Assembly: GCA_051003795.1 (NCBI GenBank)
Contig: JBPCKZ010000145.1
Span: forward strand, 1 to 38,092
Reading direction: 5' to 3'
Length of the DNA: 38,092 bases
Origin: JALYXS01 sp051003795
GTDB lineage: Bacteria > Acidobacteriota > Terriglobia > Bryobacterales > Bryobacteraceae
The position numbers and the translations under genes were made by a program. Positions 23,112 through 31,430 of the stretch are shown here, piece by piece. Numbering within the stretch: position 1 is the stretch's first letter; the number at the start of each line of letters is the position of its first letter. Under the pieces are notes generated by a model that saw only the letters and a list, made by a program, of their open reading frames with translations, did not search any database and was not told where the DNA came from.

Positions 23112-24089
23112 TCAATATGCACCGGCGATAGTAAACCGCTGGTACATCTCCGCCGCGTTCGCCGGCGTGACCATGCTGGATTCGATGGTGTAATCCTTGT
23201 CGGGCTTGAACCCGGGATCTTTGAGCATCTTATTGCCGATCTCGACGGCTTTGTCCACGCATAACGGATAAACGAACGTCGCCGCCAACACGCCATCCAT
23301 CACCTTCTTGATGCCGCCGGCCGGGCCGCCCAGCCCATCCACCCCGACGAAAATCATTTCCTTGTCGCGGCCCAATTCTTTGGCCGCGAGATACGCGCCG
23401 ATGGCCATCGGATCGTTGTGCCCGTAGACCGCGTCAATCGACGGTTGCGCGCGCAGCACCTCGGTCATGCGATCTTTCGCGCGCGCTTGAATCCAATCCG
23501 CGACCGGTTCGGCGGCTATCTTGATTTCGGGGAATTTTTGGAATATTTCGCGCGCGCCGGCGTCGCGGTTGATTTCGCCCTCGACGCCCAAGAGTCCGCG
23601 CATCTGCACGATGTTGCCCTTCGGACGGCCGTATTTCCTGGTTAACGCGTCTACTATGAACTGCCCGGCTTTGCGTCCGATCGCGACATTGTCGCTGTGA
23701 ATATAAGTCGTATAGTTCGGCTGCAGGATATCGCGTTCGAGACAGATGACTGGAATCTTTGCCTCCATCGCCTGGCCCATGATCGCCGTCAACGCCGCGC
23801 GTTCGTTCGGCGCCACGATCAGCAGATCGGGTTTCTGCCGGATAAACGTTTCGATTTGCGCGACCTGCTTGCTGTTGTCCTGTTGCGCGTCCGAGACGAC
23901 CAGCTTCACGCCGGGCGATTGCGCGAACAGCTTCGTCATGAGCGCGTTTTGCGCCGCGCGGTAAGGCTCGGCGTCGTTCGCCTGGCTGAACGCCACGAAG
24001 CGCGTTTGCGGATTCGATTTGTTGTCGCAACTAACGCTAAACAGCGCCACGCCGATCAAGGCGGTTCCGGCGATTCCTTTGGTAATCAT
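23112..24089 (-). CDS. Sugar ABC transporter substrate-binding protein (RbsB-like)
   Basis: A 325-residue periplasmic binding protein of the ribose/xylose/galactose type (Peripla_BP_4). An N-terminal hydrophobic leader ends at Cys21 (LFSVSC), a lipoprotein-like but not perfect lipobox. The body shows FVAFSQANDAEPYRAAQNAL, KPDLLIVAPNERAALTAI, IPVICLERDI, HSDNVAIGRKAGQFIVDAL, DAVYGHNDPMAIGAYLAAKELG and FVGVDGLGGPAGGIKKVMDG, the standard order for sugar binding proteins. No permease or ATPase gene is near, so the transporter partner must be elsewhere. It is the first gene of the run leading to trpCFBA. Confidence 0.9.
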   Translation of the reverse strand: MITKGIAGTALIGVALFSVSCDNKSNPQTRFVAFSQANDAEPYRAAQNALMTKLFAQSPGVKLVVSDAQQDNSKQVAQIETFIRQKPDLLIVAPNERAALTAIMGQAMEAKIPVICLERDILQPNYTTYIHSDNVAIGRKAGQFIVDALTRKYGRPKGNIVQMRGLLGVEGEINRDAGAREIFQKFPEIKIAAEPVADWIQARAKDRMTEVLRAQPSIDAVYGHNDPMAIGAYLAAKELGRDKEMIFVGVDGLGGPAGGIKKVMDGVLAATFVYPLCVDKAVEIGNKMLKDPGFKPDKDYTIESSMVTPANAAEMYQRFTIAGAY

Positions 24090-24227
24090 CTATACGATTA
24101 TCGGCAGTGGGCGCGGCGCACGCACGACTGGAGCGCGCCGCCTAATCTCGCTGCTTGACAACCAACACCTCCATATGAAAGAAGTAACCAAGTCCGGTCC
24201 CTACGGAGGAACCACGCTGGAGGTTTC

Positions 24228-27200
24228 ATGGCGCCCAAACGTTTCCTCGCCGTCATGGCGGCGATAAGCGTTTCCTGTCTTTCAGGCCAGACCGTGTCCA
24301 CCGAGATATTCGGAGTGGTTACCGATGCCACCGGAGCCGCGATACCTGGCGCAGTTGTCAAGGTCACGCGCGTGGCCACCGGTGACGTCCGATCCGCCAA
24401 CACCAACGATTCGGGAAATTTCATTTTCCCGCTCCTTGAAATCGGTCAGTACGAGATCACCTGTTCGGCGCAAGGCTTCAAAACCGAAGTGGCGCGAAAT
24501 GTCACGATTGAACTCCAACAGAAGCTTCGCCTCGATTTTCATTTGCAGGTCGGCGCGCGAGCCGAAACCGTGGAAGTGACGGCCGAAACTCCGTTGCTGC
24601 GCACCGAAGACGCGACGCTCGGGTCGGTGATCGAATCGAAACGCGTCGTTGAGTTGCCGCTGAACGGTCGCAATTTCGCCCAACTCGCGACGCTGATGCC
24701 CGGCGTAACGTTTGGAACCAGCCGCATCGGAACCAGCGGGACGGGCGGCACGCCCATTCCCGGGCAAACGGTGCAGATCGCGGCCAACGGCCAACGCGAC
24801 ATCCAGCAGCGCATCACCATTGACGGCGTTGTCGCAACCGAGCCGCGCATTAACACCATGAGTTTCACGCCTTCGATCGAAGCCATTGAGGAATTCAAGG
24901 TCCAAAGCGCAGTTTATTCCGCGGAATACGGCGTGAACTCCGGCGCGCAGGTGAATGTCGCCATAAAATCCGGAACTAACAGTCTGCATGGAACGCTTTT
25001 CGAATTCCTCCGCAATGACAAGTTCGACGCGCGCGGCTTCTTCCTGCCACCCACGCAGCCGAAGAATGAATTGCGCCGGAACCAATATGGCGCGGTCGTC
25101 TCCGGCCCGATTAAGAAAGACCAGACGTTCTGGCTCTTTAACTGGGAAGCGCGGAACGAAAGGCGGGCCACGCCTTCTTCCACTTCCGTGCCGACCGTGG
25201 CCATGCGCAACGGCGATTTCTCCGAGTTGTTGCAGCCCAACAACCGGTGGTATCCCAACAACACCAATCCGGCCAACCTGGCGATCCGGTATCCGGGCGC
25301 CACCGCGCCGTTTCCCAACAACATCATCCCGGCGAGCCTCCTCAATCCCGTTTCCTTGAATTTGCTCACGGCCAAACAGAACAGCCCTTTCCCGCAGGGC
25401 GGCTACATCCCTTACCCGAACAATGACGCTCAAGCTTTCGCCGCGCGCAGTCCGATCAATCTCTTCGGCACGGACAATTCCGCGGTGGACAGCAATCAAT
25501 TTTTGGGGCGCGTCGATCACCGCTTCGGATCTAACGACCGGATATTCGGGCGCTATATTCTCGTGAATGCCACTTCGGACTCGATTCCGCTAATCAGGGT
25601 GACCGAGTCGTTGGTTGACAACCGGTCGCAAAATTTAGCGCTTGGTTGGACCAAGATCATTACCCCAACTATATTCAACGATTTGCGCTACGGCTATAAT
25701 CGGACCCACACCGATTTCAAAGGACCCTTAACGCAAAATGGGTTTAGCCAGCAGAAACTGGGCCTCGATTTCCGGGTGGTGGGGGACAACAACCGGACGC
25801 TCGCGGCTAATGAACAAGGCCTCCCAATTATCTCGATTACGGGATTTAGCGGCATCCCCTATCCTCGCGAACCGGGCCAACTGGACTTGGTCTATGTGCA
25901 CGAGTTATCGGAAAGCCTGGTGGTGAGTCGAGGAGCGCACAACCTGAAGTTTGGAGGACTGTACAGCTACAACAACGCCACCAGCGAGCGGGCCAACGTT
26001 CCCCGGGGCGCGCTCAATTTCACTCGCGACATCACCGCTATCCCGGACGGCTTCGCGGCTTTCATGCTCGGTTTTCCGGCTTCCACTCAAACCGCGGAAG
26101 GCCAGCCGTTCCTGACGACGCTGCAACCGCTGCAACACAGATTCGGGGCCTACGTCCTGGACGATTACAAAGTCAACTCCAGGCTTACGATAAACATGGG
26201 AATTCGCTGGGATTTCTTTGGGCACGTGTTCGATAAGGACGGCAAAGGGCGCATTCGGACACTCTCTTTCGAACCCGGCAAGGCCGCCACAATCAACGGA
26301 ATGTTTGTCCCGGAACTGATTCCCAATCCCGGCGACGGCTCGCCCCTTTACGACATCAACTGGAAACAGATTATGCCGCGCCTCGGCGTCGCGTACCGAA
26401 TCACCGATAAGACCGTGCTGCGCATCGGCGCGGGCAAGTACTACAACGTAAACCAATTGAATAACTTTCAAATCCTTAATCTGCAGCCGCCTCTTTCCGG
26501 TTCGAGCGTGCTCCAGAACGATAAGGTGAATCCGCTGGCCACCATCGACAACCCATTCGCGGGCGCCGGCGGCCAAGCCGCGACCGCATTGCTTATGCTG
26601 GGCAACGTGCAACCGAATGGCCGGTCGCTGTTTCTTAACAACGATGTCTGGCAGTGGACCGCCGAAGTCGAGCGCACGTTCGGCCAGAATATGGTGTTCG
26701 GTGTCGCGTATGTCGGCAACAAGGGGACACACATCGACCAAACGGTGAGTAACTATAACAATCCGGACCCCCGGTCCCGGCAACATCCAGGCCCGGCGCC
26801 CGATTCAGTTTTACATAGATTCGTTGAATCCCGGCCAGTTGCTCCCTTTGGGCACGATCCGTTATCTCGATACCGCGCTGACTTCGATTTACAACGCGCT
26901 GCAAGTCCGGGCCGAAAAGCGTTATTCGAACGGATATACTTTCGCCGCTTCCTTCAATTACCAGAAGGGGCTCACCGCCGGCTACAGCATCAACGAGAGC
27001 GGTCCGTTCGGAAGCAATGTGCCGCAAGATCCCCGCGACATTTCCGCCGATCGCGGCCGTTTTGCATTCGACCAGCGCTTCCGTCTGGTATTTAGCCATG
27101 TCTGGGAACTGCCCTTTTTCCGGGGAGCGAGCGGCATCAAGGGCCTGGCGCTCGGAGGCTGGGCCGTGAACGGAATCGTGCAACTCACATCCGGCTTTCC

Positions 27201-27642
27201 GATGACCGTCAGGGAATCGGGCGATTCTCAGAACACGGGAAGCGCCAGTTCGCCGCGACCGAACATTGTGGCTGGCGCCAAGGTGGACCGCGTCTTTGCT
27301 GGCCGGACTATCAACCGCTGGTTCGACACGTCTGCCTTTGTCCGGTCCAAATGCAATGGCTGCGCGGGCGATGGGACCTTCGTGGGGCCCCTGGGTTACG
27401 GTAACGCGGGGGTAAGCCTGATCGACGCGCCGGCGCAGAAGACGTGGGACTTCGCCCTGTTTAAGGAATTTCGTATCCGGGAATCGCGGAAAATCCAATT
27501 CCGCTGGGAGGCCTTCAACTTCTTAAACACGCCCCAATTCCTGGGGCCCAGCGTCACGCTGGGCGACGCCGCATTTGGCCGAATCACCGCGACTATCACC
27601 AACAATCGCGAAATGCAATTTGGGTTGAAATATTCCTTCTAG
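24228..27642 (+). pseudogene. TonB-dependent receptor (carboxypeptidase-regulatory-like N terminus), frameshifted
   Basis: An outer-membrane receptor of the large Oar-like type. The first part (24228 onward) has a signal peptide, an N-terminal CarboxypepD_reg-like domain at about 25-110 (EIFGVVTDATGAAIPGAVVKV), a plug with RVVELPLNGRNFAQLATLMPGV and the start of the barrel. The reading frame breaks at the C run 26768-26772: one extra C moves reading out of frame, and the remaining barrel continues in the next frame to the stop at 27642, ending in the aromatic LKYSF expected of an outer-membrane protein. Without the shift the product would be about 1137 residues, like the intact receptor at 34728. 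GGAGG near 24220 precedes the ATG. It is either a fresh mutation or a sequencing error. Confidence 0.85.
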
Positions 27643-27650
27643 GAGGACAC

Positions 27651-28996
27651 ATGAATCGACGCAGCGCACTAAAATTGGCCGCGGGCGGGGCCACTGGTTT
27701 GGCGGCATCCATTGCCGCCGCCCCGGGTCCTTTGCAGGCGCCCCAAGCGGCTACCGGGCGGGGAATGCCGCCGGTGAAAATCACTGACCTCAAGGTGATT
27801 CTCACCCAGCCGGCCGGGGACCAGCTCGTCATCGTCAAGCTGATGACGAACGAGCCGGGTTTATACGGACTGGGCTGCGCCACGCACCGCGAGCGCCCGC
27901 TGGCCGTCGCGACGGCGCTCGAACAATATATGAAGCCCTTCGTCATGGGCCGGAACGTCGAGGAGATTGAAGACATCTGGCAATCGGCCTATCTACAGTC
28001 GTACTTCCGCAGCGGGGTGACCCTCAACAACGCGCTGAGCGGCGTCGACGGAGCGCTCTGGGACATTATGGGCAAACGCGCGGGAATGCCCGTATATAAC
28101 TTCCTGGGCGGGAAGGTGCGCGCCGCAGTCCCGCTTTACTGCCACGCCGCCGCCCGCGAGATGCCCGATCTTGTCGAGCAGGTCCAAAAATGGCAGTCTC
28201 AGGGATACCGCCACGTTCGCGTGCAACTTGCCGTGCCCGGCTTTTCGGGTTACGGCATCGCCGCCAAAACCTCGGATCGGGTGCTGAATATGCGTCCGCG
28301 GGAGTCGGCGACTCGCCCGTTTTCGAACCGACCCCGTACGTCAATAACACCATCAAAATGTTCGATCAACTGCGGGCGAAGCTGGGTTTCGACGTGGAAC
28401 TGATTCATGACGTTCACGAACGCGTTCCCCCGACACAGGCGATGATTCTGGCGAAAGCCGTCGAGCCGTTCCGGTTGTTCTATCTCGAGGACATCATGGC
28501 GCCGGAGGACGTGTCGTGGTTCCAAATCGTACGGCAGCAGTGCAGCACCCCCCTCGCCATGGGGGAACTGTTCGTAAACCGCCACGAGTGGATGCCGCTT
28601 GTCACGAATCGCTGGATCGATTTCATCCGCATTCACATTTCCGCCGCGGGCGGATTAAACATGGCGCGCAAGGTGGCCACCTGCTGCGAATTCTTCAACG
28701 TGCGGACGGCGTGGCACGGTCCCGGAAACGTCTCGCCGGTGGGGCACGCCATCAATATGCATTTGGATCTGGCCAGTTCCAATTTTGGAATTCAAGAGCA
28801 GAACGTGTTCTCGCCGACCGTGAGGGAGGTCTTCCCCGGCGCGCCCGAAATCAAGGGCGGTTATATGTACGCCAACGACCGGCCAGGTCTGGGAGTGGAT
28901 CTCGACGAGAACTTGGCCGCGAAATTCCCTTACAAATCCCCCGGGGGCAGCCGTGGCAACGACCGCCGTTTGGACGGCTCGATCGTCCGGCCGTAA
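27651..28996 (+). pseudogene. Mannonate dehydratase/RspA-like enolase-superfamily protein, frameshifted
   Basis: An enolase-superfamily enzyme of the D-mannonate dehydratase (RspA/ManD) type with a Tat-like leader (MNRRSALKLAAGGATGLAA), which is unusual for this family. The N-terminal half runs in one frame to about 28300; the C-terminal half continues in another frame from GVGDSPVFEPTPYVNNTIKMFDQL. A base appears to be missing at 28296-28302. Both halves together carry the active-site set: HDVHER (metal Asp and catalytic His), YLEDIM, MGELFVNRHEW, and AWHGPGNVSPVGHAINMHL. The rejoined product would be about 448 residues. AGGAGG overlaps the stop of the receptor gene eight bases upstream, so both belong to one transcript. 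Confidence 0.85.
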
Positions 28997-29126
28997 TTCG
29001 TCCGGCCACAATTCCCACCCGGGCGCTCAGTCCGTGCCCGCTGCGTTCGCCTCACCATCTCTTAATCTGCTAAACTGAATTCACGGCGCGCTGAACTTCG
29101 TGGCCTAAATTGGAGGCAATTGAATT

Positions 29127-29477
29127 ATGCAGTTTTCCTACCGCGGGTTTCAGCACGAGAATGGCGTCCGGCAATACACTTTTTATGGAATGGTCAATAA
29201 GCAACCAGACCGCATTTTCCACCTTACGGCCGATCTTACGTTATTAGCCAAGCACAGCGTCAGCCTGCAGGAAGCTCCCTCCATCTGCGTTCATCTTTTG
29301 AACGATGCGTTCGAGAAGGGAGGGGATAATCTGGAAAGTTATCGTCAGTACGCGTTGAGCGCACCGGATCTGTTGGCCTTTACGGCCCCCCGAAGGGAAG
29401 CGGCGGCCATCCGCGCCAGCAAGCAGCCGGTCAGGTTGCATCGTAAACCACAAGCGGCTTCCTCAGTCGCGGTCTAG
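29127..29477 (+). CDS. Hypothetical protein, 116 residues
   Basis: I do not recognise this protein. The first half (FSYRGFQHENGVRQYTFYGMV to IFHLTADLTLLAKHSVSLQEAPSICVHLL) looks like a compact alpha/beta domain and the C terminus is basic and probably disordered. There is no leader or membrane segment. GGAGG lies about 11 bases before the ATG and TAAACT near 29072 could be a -10 element. The strand matches its neighbours. Composition is normal coding, so I consider it real. Confidence 0.6.
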   Translation: MQFSYRGFQHENGVRQYTFYGMVNKQPDRIFHLTADLTLLAKHSVSLQEAPSICVHLLNDAFEKGGDNLESYRQYALSAPDLLAFTAPRREAAAIRASKQPVRLHRKPQAASSVAV

Positions 29478-29479
29478 CG

Positions 29480-29680
29480 GTGCCGGCCCGCGGCTCCCGC
29501 AAGAAAACTCAGGAAACACCCTTTTCGGAGCAGGTACTCTCGCAGCAATCCGTTGTCGAGAAGCACGAGAAGGGCATTCGCGAGGGCGACGCCTCGCCGA
29601 AACGCGCCGCGGCTTTGGCAACGGCAATACGACGCCTGGCGGAACTGAAAGCGCTGCTGGAACCGGGCGCCCATTCCTGA
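29480..29680 (+). CDS. Hypothetical small basic protein, 66 residues
   Basis: This GTG-started frame begins two bases after the previous stop. The product is basic and mostly helical (SEQVLSQQSVVEKHEKG, AALATAIRRLAELKALLEPG). The tight spacing suggests coupling with the preceding gene, but there is no clear ribosome site and no known family, so it may be a chance frame. Confidence 0.4.
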   Translation: MPARGSRKKTQETPFSEQVLSQQSVVEKHEKGIREGDASPKRAAALATAIRRLAELKALLEPGAHS

Positions 29681-29730
29681 CCTGCCGGGCTCGGCATTTT
29701 TCCGCGCGATTGTAGTAAACTCAACCGCAT

Positions 29731-30576
29731 ATGATTTCGAGAAGGGATTTCCAAAAGATAGCGCTCGGCGCGCTCACTTCGTCCGCGCTCCTCGCAAAAC
29801 CGGATTCGGTCGTCGATGGCGTGCAAATCGGCGCGCAGTCCTATAGCTTTCGCGACCGCTCATTGGATGACGCCATCAAAGCGATGGTCGATATCGGATT
29901 AAGCGAATGTGAACTGTACCAAGGACATGTCGAGCCGAAGCTGAAAGGGCCGGAACTGCAAAATTGGCGGGAGACTGTCTCCCTCGATGAATTCCGCAAC
30001 GTGCGGAAAAAGTTCGACGATGCGGGAATCGTTCTCTACGCCTACAATTACAGTTTCCGCGATAACTTCACCGATAAGGAAATCGAGCGCGGTTTCGAGA
30101 TGGCGAAGGCGCTGGGCGTCAACAAGATCACCGCTTCCTCGACGGTAACGGCGGCGAAGCGGATCGACCCCTTCGCGGAGAAGTACAAGATCTATGTCGG
30201 GATGCACAACCACTCCAACATGAAAGACAACGAATTCAATACGCCGGATAGTTTCGCGAAGGCGATGGAAGGAAAGTCGAAGTACATCCGCATCAATCTG
30301 GATATCGGCCACTTCACGGCGGCCGGATTCAACGCCGTCGATTATCTGGAACATCACCACGATAAGATCCTGACTATCCACATCAAGGACCGGAAGAAGG
30401 ATCAGGGGCCGAACTTGCCATTCGGCGAGGGCGACACGCCAATCAAGCAGGTGTTGCAGGTGCTGAAGACGAAAAAGTACAAAATCCCGGCCAACATCGA
30501 GTACGAGTATAAAGGCGGCGATACCGTGGAAGAAGTGCGGAAGTGTTACGAGTACTGCAAACAGGCTTTGGCGTAA
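29731..30576 (+). CDS. Sugar phosphate isomerase/epimerase-like (AP endonuclease 2 fold)
   Basis: A 281-residue TIM-barrel protein of the xylose isomerase-like superfamily (AP_endonuc_2), found in many acidobacterial sugar clusters. It starts with a Tat-like leader (MISRRDFQKIALGALTSSALLA), so it is probably exported. Characteristic parts are GAQSYSFRDRSLDDAIKAM, GLSECELYQGHVEP, KIYVGMHNHSNM, RINLDIGHFTAAGF with likely metal ligands, ILTIHIKDRKK and IEYEYKGGDTVEEV. TAAACT near 29715 could be a -10 element. Substrate unknown. It ends five bases before the tail of the PIN toxin gene. Confidence 0.85.
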   Translation: MISRRDFQKIALGALTSSALLAKPDSVVDGVQIGAQSYSFRDRSLDDAIKAMVDIGLSECELYQGHVEPKLKGPELQNWRETVSLDEFRNVRKKFDDAGIVLYAYNYSFRDNFTDKEIERGFEMAKALGVNKITASSTVTAAKRIDPFAEKYKIYVGMHNHSNMKDNEFNTPDSFAKAMEGKSKYIRINLDIGHFTAAGFNAVDYLEHHHDKILTIHIKDRKKDQGPNLPFGEGDTPIKQVLQVLKTKKYKIPANIEYEYKGGDTVEEVRKCYEYCKQALA

Positions 30577-30581
30577 TTTAT

Positions 30582-31121
30582 TCAGCGCTCGCCACAGCGG
30601 GCCAATATTTCCGCGGTAAGCGCCTCGGACATCCAGTAACCGCCGGTCTTTAACTGCAAGAGGACGGGCTGAACGGCCGGAATCAGCCCCGCAGCTGTTA
30701 GGGCGATCAACAGGCCGCCGGTACCCACGATTTTCAAGCTGAGATGCCGAGCCACCCGCCGGCCGTGCTTTTCGTCGATTAGAATCGCGGCGTCAATCGC
30801 AAGAGCCAGCGCGACGGCGGCCGATTCTCCGCGACCCAGTTGATCCTTCAAACTGGCGGCTGCTGAAATGCCGGCGGTTGGCCGCCGCTCCAAAATGCCG
30901 TTATCCAGGGCGATCTGAATAGCCTGTGCGTCTGCCCGGCGCGGGTCCACGAGGCATTCCTCGAGCACTGCATCCGGAACGACCAATTTGGGGATAAGTT
31001 TTGAGACCGTCGCGAAAAGGCCGCCGCTCGCTAACGCGATCAGCGGCCCCGCGTCAGCTACCAGTAACAGCGGAAAGGACGGCAAGCTCCTCGTCCAGGT
31101 CTTCCGGCACGTAGCGCACAA
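30582..31121 (-). CDS. PIN-domain toxin, DUF3368-like
   Basis: The protein resembles the DUF3368 group of PIN-domain ribonucleases, toxins of type II toxin-antitoxin pairs. Acidic residues of the PIN site are visible: Asp23 in VADAGPLIALA, acidic residues near 54 (VLEEC), ESAAVALA near 97 and DEKHGRRVARHLSLKIVGTGGLL at about 111-133, the most diagnostic segment. The start is uncertain: this frame opens with TTG at 31121, but the fold begins only near LLVADAG, which no ATG or GTG precedes. It overlaps the antitoxin gene by 68 bases as drawn, or by less with a later start (TTG 31085). Convergent with the isomerase gene. Confidence 0.75.
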   Translation of the reverse strand: MCATCRKTWTRSLPSFPLLLVADAGPLIALASGGLFATVSKLIPKLVVPDAVLEECLVDPRRADAQAIQIALDNGILERRPTAGISAAASLKDQLGRGESAAVALALAIDAAILIDEKHGRRVARHLSLKIVGTGGLLIALTAAGLIPAVQPVLLQLKTGGYWMSEALTAEILARCGER

Positions 31122-31392
31122 CCGGGATTCCGAGAGCTCCGAGCTTCTCCATGAAATCCGCCACCGGCAGCCCCGCTACACGGGCCGCCCTCTCGAGCGG
31201 CAAAACCTCCGTGTCGAATAAATGCACGGCAAACGCGAGCGCTAGCCCGTTCTGGAGCACGTTTTCATCGAAGGGTAAGGCGACAAACACCGGACGGCCA
31301 CGCTTGGTCACTACCGAAAGCTTGCCCTGTTCCGCATCGCGGATCAACTCGCCCGTCTTTTCCCGTAGATCGCGAACCGTAAATGTGTCCAT
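31054..31392 (-). CDS. Antitoxin with Phd-like and UPF0175-like parts
   Basis: A 112-residue protein that seems to join two antitoxin types. The N-terminal part (about 1-45, FTVRDLREKTGELIRDAEQGKLSVVTKRGRPVFVAL) is a Phd/YefM-like DNA-binding fold. The C-terminal part (about 65-105, ERAARVAGLPVADFMEKLGALGIPVVRY, then PEDLDEELA) is like UPF0175, an antitoxin family often paired with DUF3368 toxins. It overlaps and precedes the PIN toxin gene, the usual antitoxin-first order. A perfect inverted repeat just upstream (31398-31419) is a likely operator. There is no Shine-Dalgarno before the ATG, so the message may be leaderless. Confidence 0.75.
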   Translation of the reverse strand: MDTFTVRDLREKTGELIRDAEQGKLSVVTKRGRPVFVALPFDENVLQNGLALAFAVHLFDTEVLPLERAARVAGLPVADFMEKLGALGIPVVRYVPEDLDEELAVLSAVTGS

Positions 31393-31397
31393 AAAAA

Positions 31398-31419
31398 TGT
31401 GCTATCAAATGATAGCACA
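31398..31419. promoter_or_regulatory. Perfect inverted repeat: antitoxin operator and/or aceE terminator
   Basis: TGTGCTATCA at 31398-31407 and TGATAGCACA at 31410-31419 are exact inverted copies separated by two bases. The site lies six bases upstream of the antitoxin ATG and 11 bases downstream of the aceE stop. On the minus strand it is followed by TTTTT, so it could also fold as a Rho-independent terminator for aceE. Confidence 0.7.
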
Positions 31420-31430
31420 AAAAAATCTCC

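Noticed and set aside
24155..24179. TTGACA with TATGAA as a promoter of the first TonB-dependent receptor
   Set aside because: The spacer is only 13 bases, too short for a sigma70 promoter.
24282..25520. 412-codon minus-strand frame opposite the first TonB-dependent receptor
   Set aside because: Composition of a shadow frame; the plus strand encodes a clear receptor.
26768..26772. Phase-variable switch at the C run in the receptor gene
   Set aside because: Five C bases are too few for efficient slipped-strand variation; mutation or read error is simpler.
28190..28996. A separate gene starting at 28190
   Set aside because: Its first 35 residues are out-of-frame sequence of the upstream half; the rest is the C-terminal half of the frameshifted enzyme.
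30582..31419. The toxin-antitoxin pair as part of a mobile island
   Set aside because: No integrase, transposase, direct repeats or attachment-like sequence is visible around it.
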